A stretch of DNA of 64,000 nucleotides, taken from Osmia lignaria lignaria. Lineage: Eukaryota > Arthropoda > Insecta > Hymenoptera > Megachilidae. The translations under genes were made by a program, and so were the position numbers. The stretch spans positions 6,944,001-7,008,000 of the forward strand of contig NW_027478161.1 in NCBI RefSeq assembly GCF_051020975.1, given 5' to 3'. Under the pieces are notes generated by a model that worked only from the letters and a program-made list of their open reading frames with translations, did no database searches and was not told where the DNA came from. How positions within the stretch are numbered: the stretch's first letter is position 1; each line of letters opens with the position of its first letter. Shown here one piece after another: positions 11,266 to 22,853 of this stretch.

Positions 11266-11587
11266 TTTTAAATATCTTGATATATCTCGAGAACTACGCA
11301 TCTGATCAAAAAATATCATAGAACATAAAAAGTAGGAAACTTAATTCTCTACAAAAAAGGTCTCTTAACATTTTGCCATAGCTCGCTTCGTTTCCGAGAT
11401 ATTTGCAGATTTATCTCAAGGGAAGGGGCCTGACGGACATATTTCGAGATATTTCTTCTTCTTGTTGTTCTTCTTCTGCACAGCTAAGCTGGAAGTGGCA
11501 TTTGCGGCTCGCACTATTGCAGAGTTATCTCAAAGAAAGGGGCCACGGTGTTTCTGTATCTCTATTATGTTGGTGCGGCTTCGTAAC
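11266..11587 (+). repeat. Class Lf unit (exemplar)
   Basis: An L-type unit (CACTATTGCAG) with CTTCGTAAC in place of CTTCGGAAC and followed by ATCTAGATATATC. Other copies start at 15774, 21566, 24463, 27037, 31545, 32511, 36051, 48929, 50861, 53757, 56655, 58909 and 63417. Most are followed by an S unit. Confidence 0.85.
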
Positions 11588-11909
11588 TTTTAAATATCTA
11601 GATATATCTCGAAAACTACGCTTCTGATCAAAAAATGTCATAGAACATAAATTGTAGGAAACATAATTCTCTACAAAAAAGGTCTCTTAACATTATGCCA
11701 TAGCTCGCTTGGTTTCCGAGATATTTGCAGATATATCTCAAGGGCAGGGGCCTGACGGACATATTTCGAGATATTTCTTCTTCTTGTTGTTCTTCTTCTG
11801 CACAGCTAAGCTGGAAGTGGCATTTACAGCTCGCAATAGTGCAGAGTTATCTCAAAGAAAGGAGCCGCGGTGTTTCTGTATCTCTAATATGTTGGTGCGG
11901 CTTCGGAAC
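11588..11909 (+). repeat. Class S unit (exemplar)
   Basis: Marks: CGCTTGGTTTCC, a Q-like head (GATATATCTCAAGGGCAGGG), GGAGCCGCGG, CTAATATG and TTAAGTATCTCG. Other copies start at 16096, 21888, 24785, 27359, 31867, 38303, 49251, 54079, 56977 and, cut by the window end, 63739. Most S units lead into G with AAAAACGTCTC at the join. The unit at 56977 is an exception. Confidence 0.85.
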
Positions 11910-12553
11910 TTTTAAGTATCTCGATATATCTCGAAAACTACGCTTCTGATCAAAAAATATCATAGAACATAAATTGTAGGAGACATAATTCTCTACAAAA
12001 AACGTCTCTTAACATTTTGCCATAGCTCGCTTCGTTTCCGAGATATTTGCAGATTCAGCTCAAAGGAACTGGCCTGACGGACATATTTCGAGATATTTCT
12101 TCTTCTTGTTGTTCTTCCTCTGCACAGCTAAGGTGGAAGTGGCATTTGCAGCTCGCAATAGTGCAGAGTTATCTCAAAGAAAGGGGCCACGGTGTTTCTG
12201 TATCTCTATTATGTTGGTGCGGCTTCGGAACTTTTAAATATCTTGATATATCTCGAGAACTACGCGTCTGATCAAAAAATATCATAGAACATAAAAAGTA
12301 GGAAACATAATTCTCTACAAAAAAGGTCTCTTAACATTTTGCCATAGCTCGCGTCGTTTCCGAGATATTTGCAGATTTATCTCAAGGGAAGGGGCCTGAC
12401 GGACATATTTCGAGATATTTCTTCTTCTTGTTGTTCTTCCTCTGCACAGCTAAGCTGGAAGTGGCATTTGCGGCTCGCACTAGTGCAGAGTTATCTCAAA
12501 GAAAGGGGCCACGGTGTTTCTGTATCTCTATTATGTTCGTGCGGCTTCGGAAC

Positions 12554-15129
12554 TTTTAAATATCTCGATATATCTCGAAAACTACGCTTCTGATCAAAAA
12601 ATATCATAGAGCGTAAATTGTAGGAAACATTATTCTCTACAAAAAAGGTCTCTTAACATTTTGCCATAGCACGCTTCGTTTCCGAGATATTTGCAGATTC
12701 ATCTCAAGGGAAGTGGCCTGACGGACATATTTCGAGATATTTCTTCTTCTTGTTGATCTTCTTCTGCACAGCTAAGCTGGAAGTGGCATTTGCAGCTCGC
12801 AATAGTGCAGAGTTATCCCAAAGAAAGGGGCCACGGTGTTTCTGTATCTCTATTATGTTGGTGCGGCTTCGGAACTTTTAAATATCTTGATATATCTCGA
12901 GAACTACGCATCTGATCAAAAAATATCATACTACATAAAAAGTAGGAAACTTAATTCTCTACAAGAAAGGTCTCTAAACATTTTGCCATAGCTCGCTTCG
13001 TTTCCGAGATATTTGCAGATTTATCTCAAGGGAAGGGGCCTGACGGACATATTTCGAGATATTTCTTCTTCTTGTTGTTCTTCTTCTGCACAGCTAAGCT
13101 GGAAGTGGCATTTGCGGCTCGCACTAGTGCAGAGTTATCTCAAAGAAAGGGGCCACGGTGTTTCTGTAACTCTATTATGTTGGTGCGGCTTCGGAACTTT
13201 TAAATATCTCGATATATCTCGAAAACTACGCTTCTGATCAAAAAATATCATAGAGCGTAAATTGTAGGAAACATTATTCTCTACAAAAAAGGTCTCTTAA
13301 CATTTTGCCATAGCACGCTTCGTTTCCGAGATATTTGCAGATTCATCTCAAGGGAAGTGGCCTGACGGACATATTTCGAGATATTTCTTCTTCTTGTTGT
13401 TCTTCTTCTGCACAGCTAAGCTGGAAGTGGCATTTGCAGCTCGCAATAGTGCAGAGTTATCCCAAAGAAAGGGGCCACGGTGTTTCTGTATCTCTATTAT
13501 GTTGGTGCGGCTTCGGAACTTTTAAATGTCTTGATATATCGCGAGAACTACGCATCTGATCAAAAAATATCATACTACATAAAAAGTAGGAAACTTAATT
13601 CTCTACAAGAAAGGTCTCTAAACATTTTGCCATAGCTCGCTTCGTTTCCGAGATATTTGCAGATTTATCTCAAGGGAAGGGGCCTGACGGACATATTTCG
13701 AGATATTTCTTCTTCTTGTTGTTCTTCTTCTGCACAGCTAAGCTGGAAGTGGCATTTGCGGCTCGCACTAGTGCAGAGTTATCTCAAAGAAAGGGGCCAC
13801 GGTGTTTCTGTATCTCTATTATGTTGGTGCGGCTTCGGAACTTTTAAATATCTTGATATATCTCGAGAACTACGCATCTGATCAAAAAATATCATAGAAC
13901 ATGAAAAGTAGGAAACATAATTCTCTACAAAAAAGGTCTCTTAACATTTTGCCATAGCTCGCTTCGTTTCCGAGATATTTGCAGATTCATCTCAAGGGAA
14001 GTGGCCTGACGGACATATTTCGAGATATTTCTTCTTCTTGTTGTTCTTCTTCTGCACAGCTAAGCTGGAAGTGGCATTTGCAGCTCGCAATAGTGCAGAG
14101 TTATCCCAAAGAAAGGGGCCACGGTGTTTCTGTATCTCTATTATGTTGGTGCGGCTTCGGAACTTTTAAATATCTTGATATATCTCGAGAACTACGCATC
14201 TGATCAAAAAATATCATAGAACATAAAAAGTAGGATACTTAATTCTCTACAAAAAAGGTCTCTTAACATTTTGCCATAGCTCGCTTCGTTTCCGAGATAT
14301 TTGCAGATTTATCTCAAGGGAAGGGGCCTGACGGACATATTTCGAGATATTTCTTCTTCTTGTTGTTCTTCTTCTGCACAGCTAAGCTGGAAGTGGCATT
14401 TGCGGCTCGCACTAGTGCAGAGTTATCTCAAAGAAAGGGGCCACGGTGTTTCTGTATCTCTATTATGTTGGTGCGGCTTCGGAACTTTTAAATATCTCGA
14501 TATATCTCGAGAACTACGCATCTGATCAAAAAATATCATAGAACATAAAAAGTAGGAAACTTAATTCTCTACAAAAAAGGTCTCTTAACATTTTGCCATA
14601 GCTCGCTTCGTTTCCGAGATATTTGCAGATTTATCTCAAGGGAAGGGGCCTGACGGACATATTTCGAGATATTTCTTCTTCTTGTTGTTCTTCTTCTGCA
14701 CAGCTAAGCTGGAAGTGGCATTTGCGGCTCGCACTAGTGCAGAGTTATCTCAAAGAAAGGGGCCACGGTGTTTCTGTATCTCTATTATGTTGGTGCGGCT
14801 TCGGAACTTTTAAATATCTCGATATATCTCGAGAACTACGCATCTGATCAAAAAATATCATAGAACATAAAAAGTAGGAAACTTAATTCTCTACAAAAAA
14901 GGTCTCTTAACATTTTGCCATAGCTCGCTTCGTTTCCGAGATATTTGCAGATTTATCTCAAGGGAAGGGGCCTGACGGACATATTTCGAGATATTTCTTC
15001 TTCTTGTTGTTCTTCTTCTGCACAGCTAAGCTGGAAGTGGCATTTGCGGCTCGCACTAGTGCAGAGTTATCTCAAAGAAAGGGGCCACGGTGTTTCTGTA
15101 TCTCTATTATGTTGGTGCGGCTTCGGAAC
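12554..15129. repeat. Units 40-47: B/H alternation ending in three like B units
   Basis: Order: H, Bk, H, Be, H, B, B, B. Bk tails read AGAGCGTAAAT then CATTATTC then GCACGC, and in this stretch always lead into H. H units 40 and 42 end CATACTACAT then CTACAAGAAAGG, leading into B. Unit 40 has GTTGATC instead of GTTGTTC. Units 45-47 (14164-15129) appear identical apart from CTATAAAAAAGG at the end of the third, so they look like recent single-unit tandem duplications. Confidence 0.82.
13842..14163 (+). repeat. Class H unit (exemplar)
   Basis: Marks: GATTCATCTCAAGGGAAGTGG, TTTGCAGCTCGCAATAG and TTATCCCAAAG. I count about 33 H units plus mosaics, all downstream of 12554. They nearly always sit between B units. 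Some H units end TCGCGAG (an NruI site, TCGCGA) with CATACTACAT, others end TCTCGAG with GTAGGATAC, which sets the longer register of B/H stretches. Confidence 0.85.
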
Positions 15130-18100
15130 TTTTAAATATCTCGATATATCTCGAGAACTACGCATCTGATCAAAAAATATCATAGAACATAAAAAGTAGG
15201 AAACTTAATTCTCTATAAAAAAGGTCTCTTAACATTTTGCCATAGCTCGCTTCGTTTCCGAGATATTTGCAGATTTATCTCAAGGGAAGGGGCCTAACGG
15301 ACATATTTCGAGATATTTCTTCTTCTTGTTGTTCTTCTTCTGCACAGCTAAACTGGAAGTGGCATTTCCAGCTCGCAATAGTGCAGAGTTATCTCAAAGA
15401 AAGGAGCCACGGTGTTTCTGTATCTCTATTATGTTGGTGCGGCTTCGGAACTTTTAAATATCTTGATATATCTCGAGAACTACGCATCTGATCAAAAAAT
15501 ATCATAGAACATAAAAAGTAGGAAACCTAATTCTCTACAAAAAAGGTCTCTTAACATTTTGCCATAGCTTGCTTCGTTTCCGAGATATTTGCAGATTTAT
15601 CTCAAGGGAAGGGGCCTGACGGACATATTTCGAGATATTTCTTCTTCTTGTTGTTCTTCTTCTGCACAGCTAAGCTGGAAGTGGCATTTGCGGCTCGCAC
15701 TAGTGCAGAGTTATCTCAAAGAAAGGGGCCACGGTGTTTCTGTATCTGTATTATGTTGGTGCGGCTTCGGAACTTTTAAATATCTTGATATATCTCGAGA
15801 ACTACGCATCTGATCAAAAAATATCATAGAACATAAAAAGTAGGAAACTTAATTCTCTACAAAAAAGGTCTCTTAACATTTCGTCATAGCTCGCTTCGTT
15901 TCCGAGATATTTGCAGATTTATCTCAAGGGAAGGGGCCTGACGGACATATTTCGAGATATTTCTTCTTCTTGTTGTTCTTCTTCTGCACAGCTAAGCTGG
16001 AAGTGGCATTTGCGGCTCGCACTATTGCAGAGTTATCTCAAAGAAAGGGGCCACGGTGTTTCTGTATCTCTATTATGTTGGTGCGGCTTCGTAACTTTTA
16101 AATATCTAGATATATCTCGAAAACTACGCTTCTGATCAAAAAATATCATAGAACATAAATTGTAGGAAACATAATTCTCTACAAAAAAGGTCTCTTAACA
16201 TTTTGCCATAGCTCGCTTGGTTTCCGAGATATTTGCAGATATATCTCAAGGGCAGGGGCCTGACGGACATATTTCGAGATATTTCTTCTTCTTGTTGTTC
16301 TTCTTCTGCACAGCTAAGCTGGAAGTGGCATTTACAGCTCGCAATAGTGCAGAGTTATCTCAAAGAAAGGAGTCGCGGTGTTTCTGTATCTCTAATATGT
16401 TGGTGCGGCTTCGGAACTTTTAAGTATCTCGATATATCTCGAAAACTACGCTTCTGATCAAAAAATATCATAGAACATAAATTGTAGGAAACATAATTCT
16501 CTACAAAAAACGTCTCTTAACATTTTGCCATAGCTCGCTTCGTTTCCGAGATATTTGCAGATTCAGCTCAAAGGAACTGGCCTGACGGACATATTTCGAG
16601 ATATTTCTTCTTCTTGTTGTTCTTCTTCTGCACAGCTAAGCTGGAAGTGGCATTTGCAGCTCGCAATAGTGCAGAGTTATCCCAAAGAAAGGGGCCACGG
16701 TGTTTCTGTATCTCTATTATGTTGGTGCGGCTTCGGAACTTTTAAATATCTTGATATATCTCGAGAACTACGCATCTGATCAAAAAATATCATAGAACAT
16801 AAAAAGTAGGATACTTAATTCTCTACAAAAAAGGTCTCTTAACATTTTGCCATAGCTCGCTTCGTTTCCGAGATATTTGCAGATTTATCTCAAGGGAAGG
16901 GGCCTGACGGACATATTTCGAGATATTTCTTCTTCTTGTTGTTCTTCCTCTGCACAGCTAAGCTGGAAGTGGCATTTGCGGCTCGCACTAGTGCAGAGTT
17001 ATCTCAAAGAAAGGGGCCACGGTGTTTCTGTATCTCTATTATGTTGGTGCGGCTTCGGAACTTTTAAATATCTCGATATATCTCGAAAACTACGCTTCTG
17101 ATCAAAAAATATCATAGAGCGTAAATTGTAGGAAACATTATTCTCTACAAAAAAGGTCTCTTAACATTTTGCCATAGCACGCTTCGTTTCCGAGATATTT
17201 GCAGATTCATCTCAAGGGAAGTGGCCTGACGGACATATTTCGAGATATTTCTTCTTCTTGTTGATCTTCTTCTGCACAGCTAAGCTGGAAGTGGCATTTG
17301 CAGCTCGCAATAGTGCAGAGTTATCCCAAAGAAAGGGGCCACGGTGTTTCTGTATCTCTATTATGTTGGTGCGGCTTCGGAACTTTTAAATATCTTGATA
17401 TATCTCGAGAACTACGCATCTGATCAAAAAATATCATACTACATAAAAAGTAGGAAACTTAATTCTCTACAAGAAAGGTCTCTAAACATTTTGCTATAGC
17501 TCGCTTCGTTTCCGAGATATTTGCAGATTTATCTCAAGGGAAGGGGCCTGACGGACATATTTCGAGATATTTCTTCTTCTTGTTGTTCTTCTTCTGCACA
17601 GCTAAGCTGGAAGTGGCATTTGCGGCTCGCACTAGTGCAGAGTTATCTCAAAGAAAGGGGCCACGGTGTTTCTGTATCTCTATTATGTTGGTGCGGCTTC
17701 GGAACTTTTAAATATCTTGATATATCTCGAGAACTACGCATCTGATCAAAAAATATCATAGAACATGAAAAGTAGGGAACATAATTCTCTACAAAAAAGG
17801 TCTCTTAACATTTTGCCATAGCTCGCTTCGTTTCCGAGATATTTGCAGATTTATCTCAAGGGAAGGGTCCTGACGGACATATTTCGAGATATTTCTTCTT
17901 CTTGTTGTTCTTCTTCTGCACAGCTAAGCTGGAAGTGGTATTTGCGGCTCGCACTAGTGCAGAGTTATCTCAAAGAAAGGGGCCACGGTGTTTCTGTATC
18001 TCTATTATGTTGGTGCGGCTTCGGAACTTTTAAATATCTCGATATATCTCGAGAACTACGCATCTGATCAAAAAATATCATAGAACATAAAAAGTAGGAA

Positions 18101-18349
18101 ACTTAATTCTCTATAAAAAAGGTCTCTTAACATTTTGCCATAGCTCGCTTCGTTTCCGAGATATTTGCAGATTTATCTCAAGGGAAGGGGCCTAACGGAC
18201 ATATTTCGAGATATTTCTTCTTCTTGTTGTTCTTCTTCTGCACAGCTAAGCTGGAAGTGGCATTTGCGGCTCGCACTATTGCAGAGTTATCTCAAAGAAA
18301 GGGGCCACGGTGTTTCTGTATCTCTATTATGTTGGTGCGGCTTCGGAAC
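15130..18349. repeat. Units 48-57: N-Bv-Lf-S module and following units
   Basis: Order: N, Bv, Lf, S, G/H mosaic, Bk, H, Be, B, Lk. 15774-17705 is repeated at 21566-23497, offset 5,792 bp. Shared rare marks are GTTGATC (about 17264 and 23056), TTTTGCTATAGC (17489 and 23281) and GTAGGGAAC (about 17773 and 23565). Unit 56 has GGGTCCTGACGG and GTGGTATTTG, both found again in unit 75 (23819-24140). Unit 57 (Lk with CCTAACGG) leads into the next Q-X-G2 trio. Confidence 0.83.
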
Positions 18350-20277
18350 TTTTAAATATCTCGATATATCTCGAAAACTACGCTTCTGATCAAAAAATAT
18401 CATAGAACATAAATTGTAGGAAACATAATTCTCTACAAAAAAGGTCTCTCAACATTTTGCCATAGCTCGCTTCGTTTCCGAGATATTTGCAGATATATCT
18501 CAAGGGCAGGGGCCTGACGGACATATTTCGAGATATTTCTTCTTCTTGTTGTTCTTCTTCTGCACAGCTAAGCTGGAAGTGGCATTTACAGCTCGCAATA
18601 GTGCAGAGTTATCTCAAAGAAAGGGGCCACGGTGTTTCTGTATCTCTATTATGTTGGTGCGGCTTCGGAACTTTTAAATATCTTGATATATCTCGAGAAC
18701 TACGCATCTGATCAAAAAATATCATAGAACATGAAAAGTAGGAAACTTAATTCTCTACAAAAAAGGTCTCTTAACATTTTGCCATAGCTCGCTTCGTTTC
18801 CGAGATATTTGCAGATTTATCTCAAGGGAAGGGGCCTAACGGACATATTTCGAGAAGTTTCTTCTTCTTGTTGTTCTTCTTCTGCACAGCTAAGCTGGAA
18901 GTGGCTTTAGCGGCTCGCAATAGTGCACAGTTATCTCAAAGAAAGGGGCCACGGTGTTTCTGTATCTCTAATATGTTGGTGCGGCTTCGGAACTTTTAAG
19001 TATCTCGATATATCTCGAAAACTACGCTTCTGATCAAAAAATATCATAGAACATAAATTGTAGGAAACATAATTCTCTACAAAAAACGTCTCTTAACATT
19101 TTGCCATAGCTCGCTTCGTTTCCGAGATATTTGCAGATTCAGCTCAAAGGAACTGGCCTGACGGACATATTTCGAGATATTTCTTCGTCTTGTTGTTCTT
19201 CCTCTGCACAGCTAAGCTGGAAGTGGCATTTGCAGCTCGCAATAGTGCAGAGTTATCTCAAAGAAAGGGGCCACGGGGTTTCTGTATCTATTATGTTGGT
19301 GCGGCTTCGGAACTTTTAAATAACTCGATATATCTCGAAAACTACGCTTCTGATCAAAAAATATCATAGAACATAAATTGTAGGAAACATAATTCTCTAC
19401 AAAAAAGGTCTCTCAACATTTTGCCATAGCTCGCTTCGTTTCCGAGATATTTGCAGATATATCTCAAGGGCAGGGGCCTGACGGACATATTTCGAGATAT
19501 TTCTTCTTCTTGTTGTTCTTCTTCTGCACAGCTAAGCTGGAAGTGGCATTTACAGCTCGCAATAGTGCAGAGTTATCTCAAAGAAAGGGGCCACGGTGTT
19601 TCTGTATCTCTATTATGTTGGTGCGGCTTCGGAACTTTTAAATATCTTGATATATCTCGAGAACTACGCATCTGATCAAAAAATATCATAGAACATAAAA
19701 AGTAGGAAACTTAATTCTCTACAAAAAAGGTCTCTTAACATTTTGCCATAGCTCGCTTCGTTTCCGAGATATTTGCAGATTTATCTCAAGGGAAGGGGCC
19801 TAACGGACATATTTCGAGAAGTTTCTTCTTCTTGTTGTTCTTCTTCTGCACAGCTAAGCTGGAAGTGGCTTTAGCGGCTCGCAATAGTGCACAGTTATCT
19901 CAAAGAAAGGGGCCACGGTGTTTCTGTATCTCTAATATGTTGGTGCGGCTTCGGAACTTTTAAGTATCTCGATATATCTCGAAAACTACGCTTCTGATCA
20001 AAAAATATCATAGAACATAAATTGTAGGAAACATAATTCTCTACAAAAAACGTCTCTTAACATTTTGCCATAGCTCGCTTCGTTTCCGAGATATTTGCAG
20101 ATTCAGCTCAAAGGAACTGGCCTGACGGACATATTTCGAGATATTTCTTCTTCTTGTTGTTCTTCCTCTGCACAGCTAAGCTGGAAGTGGCATTTGCAGC
20201 TCGCAATAGTGCAGAGTTATCTCAAAGAAAGGGGCCACGGGGTTTCTGTATCTATTATGTTGGTGCGGCTTCGGAAC
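18350..20277. repeat. Tandem duplication of the Q-X-G2 trio (2 x 964 bp)
   Basis: 18350-19313 and 19314-20277 each contain one Q, one X and one G2 unit, and each is 964 bp because G2 is 2 bp short. Both carry TAAATAACTCG just after the G2 unit (19317 and 20281), a mark not seen at the other G2 ends. Differences are few: TTCTTCGTCTTG near 19183 in the first only, and CATGAAAAG near 18730 in the first only. The duplication is therefore recent relative to the rest of the array. Confidence 0.88.
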
Positions 20278-22853
20278 TTTTAAATAACTCGATATATCTC
20301 GAAAACTACGCTTCTGATCAAAAAATATCATAGAACATAAATTGTAGGAAACATAATTCTCTACAAAAAAGGTCTCTCAACATTTTGCCATAGCTCGCTT
20401 CGTTTCCGAGATATTTGCAGATATATCTCAAGGGCAGGGGCCTGACGGACATATTTCGAGATATTTCTTCTTCTTGTTGTTCTTCTTCTGCACAGCTAAG
20501 CTGGAAGTGGCATTTACAGCTCGCAATAGTGCAGAGTTATCTCAAAGAAAGGGGCCACGGTGTTTCTGTATCTCTATTATGTTGGTGCGGCTTCGGAACT
20601 TTTAAATATCTTGATATATCTCGAGAACTACGCATCTGATCAAAAAATATCATAGAACATAAAAAGTAGGAAACTTAATTCTCTACAAAAAAGGTCTCTT
20701 AACATTTTGCCATAGCTCGCTTCGTTTCCGAGATATTTGCAGATTTATCTCAAGGGAAGGGGCCTAACGGACATATTTCGAGATATTTCTTCTTCTTGTT
20801 GTTCTTCTTCTGCACAGCTAAACTGGAAGTGGCATTTCCAGCTCGCAATAGTGCAGAGTTATCTCAAAGAAAGGAGCCACGGTGTTTCTGTATCTCTATT
20901 ATGTTGGTGCGGCTTCGGAACTTTTAAATATCTTGATATATCTCGAGAACTACGCATCTGATCAAAAAATATCATAGAACATAAAAAGTAGGAAACTTAA
21001 TTCTCTACAAAAAAGGTCTCTTAACATTTTGCCATAGCTCGCTTCGTTTCCAAGATATTTGCAGATTTATCTCAATGGAAGGGGCCTGACGGGCATATTT
21101 CGAGATATATCTTCTTCTTGTTGTTCTTCTTCTGCACAGCTAAGCTGGAAGTGGCATTTGCAGCGCGCAATAGTGCAGAGTTATCTCAAAGAAAGGGGCC
21201 ACGGTGTTTCTGTATCTCTATTATGTTGGTGCGGCTTCGGAACTTTTAAATATCTTGATATATCTCGAGAACTACGCATCCGATCAAAAAATATCATAGA
21301 ACATAAAAAGTAGGAAACTTAATTCTCTACAAAAAAGGTCTCTTAACATTTTGCCATAGCTCGCTTCGTTTCCGAGATATTTGCAGATTTATCTCAAGGG
21401 AAGGGGCCTGACGGACATATTTCGAGATATTTCTTCTTCTTGTTGTTCTTCTTCTGCACAGCTAAGCTGGAAGTGGCATTTGCGGCTCGCACTAGTGCAG
21501 AGTTATCTCAAAGAAAGGGGCCACGGTGTTTCTGTATCTGTATTATGTTGGTGCGGCTTCGGAACTTTTAAATATCTTGATATATCTCGAGAACTACGCA
21601 TCTGATCAAAAAATATCATAGAACATAAAAAGTAGGAAACTTAATTCTCTACAAAAAAGGTCTCTTAACATTTTGCCATAGCTCGCTTCGTTTCCGAGAT
21701 ATTTGCAGATTTATCTCAAGGGAAGGGGCCTGACGGACATATTTCGAGATATTTCTTCTTCTTGTTGTTCTTCTTCTGCACAGCTAAGCTGGAAGTGGCA
21801 TTTGCGGCTCGCACTATTGCAGAGTTATCTCAAAGAAAGGGGCCACGGTGTTTCTGTATCTCTATTATGTTGGTGCGGCTTCGTAACTTTTAAATATCTA
21901 GATATATCTCGAAAACTACGCTTCTGATCAAAAAATATCATAGAACATAAATTGTAGGAAACATAATTCTCTACAAAAAAGGTCTCTTAACATTTTGCCA
22001 TAGCTCGCTTGGTTTCCGAGATATTTGCAGATATATCTCAAGGGCAGGGGCCTGACGGACATATTTCGAGATATTTCTTCTTCTTGTTGTTCTTCTTCTG
22101 CACAGCTAAGCTGGAAGTGGCATTTACAGCTCGCAACAGTGCAGAGTTATCTCAAAGAAAGGAGCCGCGGTGTTTCTGTATCTCTAATATGTTGGTGCGG
22201 CTTCGGAACTTTTAAGTATCTCGATATATCTCGAAAACTACGCTTCTGATCAAAAAATATCATAGAACATAAATTGTAGGAAACATAATTCTCTACAAAA
22301 AACGTCTCTTAACATTTTGCCATAGCTCGCTTCGTTTCCGAGATATTTGCAGATTCAGCTCAAAGGAACTGGCCTGACGGACATATTTCGAGATATTTCT
22401 TCTTCTTGTTGTTCTTCTTCTGCACAGCTAAGCTGGAAGTGGCATTTGCAGCTCGCAATAGTGCAGAGTTATCCCAAAGAAAGGGGCCACGGTGTTTCTG
22501 TATCTCTATTATGTTGGTGCGGCTTCGGAACTTTTAAATATCTTGATATATCTCGAGAACTACGCATCTGATCAAAAAATATCATAGAACATAAAAAGTA
22601 GGATACTTAATTCTCTACAAAAAAGGTCTCTTAACATTTTGCCATAGCTCGCTTCGTTTCCGAGATATTTGCAGATTTATCTCAAGGGAAGGGGCCTGAC
22701 GGACATATTTCGAGATATTTCTTCTTCTTGTTGTTCTTCCTCTGCACAGCTAAGCTGGAAGTGGCATTTGCGGCTCGCACTAGTGCAGAGTTATCTCAAA
22801 GAAAGGGGCCACGGTGTTTCTGTATCTCTATTATGTTGGTGCGGCTTCGGAAC
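19314..22853. repeat. 11-unit higher-order repeat, copy 2 (units 61-71)
   Basis: Order: Q, X, G2, Q, N, T, Bv, Lf, S, G/H mosaic, Bk; 3,540 bp, the same length as copy 1. The first nine units match 9014-11909 at a fixed 10,300-bp offset with only a handful of differences visible. The tenth unit (22210-22531) starts as G (CAGCTCAAAGG) and ends as H (TATCCCAAAG). It is the same mosaic as unit 52 at 16418-16739, so this copy ends in sequence shared with 15774-17705 at a 5,792-bp offset. Confidence 0.87.

Larger units (their letters stand above)
9014..12553. repeat. 11-unit higher-order repeat, copy 1 (units 29-39)
   Basis: Order: Q, X, G2, Q, N, T, Bv, Lf, S, G, Bk; 3,540 bp, which is 11 units minus the 2-bp loss in G2. 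It matches 51505-55044 unit by unit at a constant offset of 42,491 bp. It matches 19314-22209 at an offset of 10,300 bp. Marks private to this copy include CATAAGTCTC near 10055, TATGTAGGTG near 11246, AAAATGTCAT near 11634 and CATTATGCC near 11692. Unit 38 has AAGGTGG and unit 39 is preceded by CGCGTCGTTTCC, both shared with 27681-28324 and 38625-39268. Confidence 0.88.
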
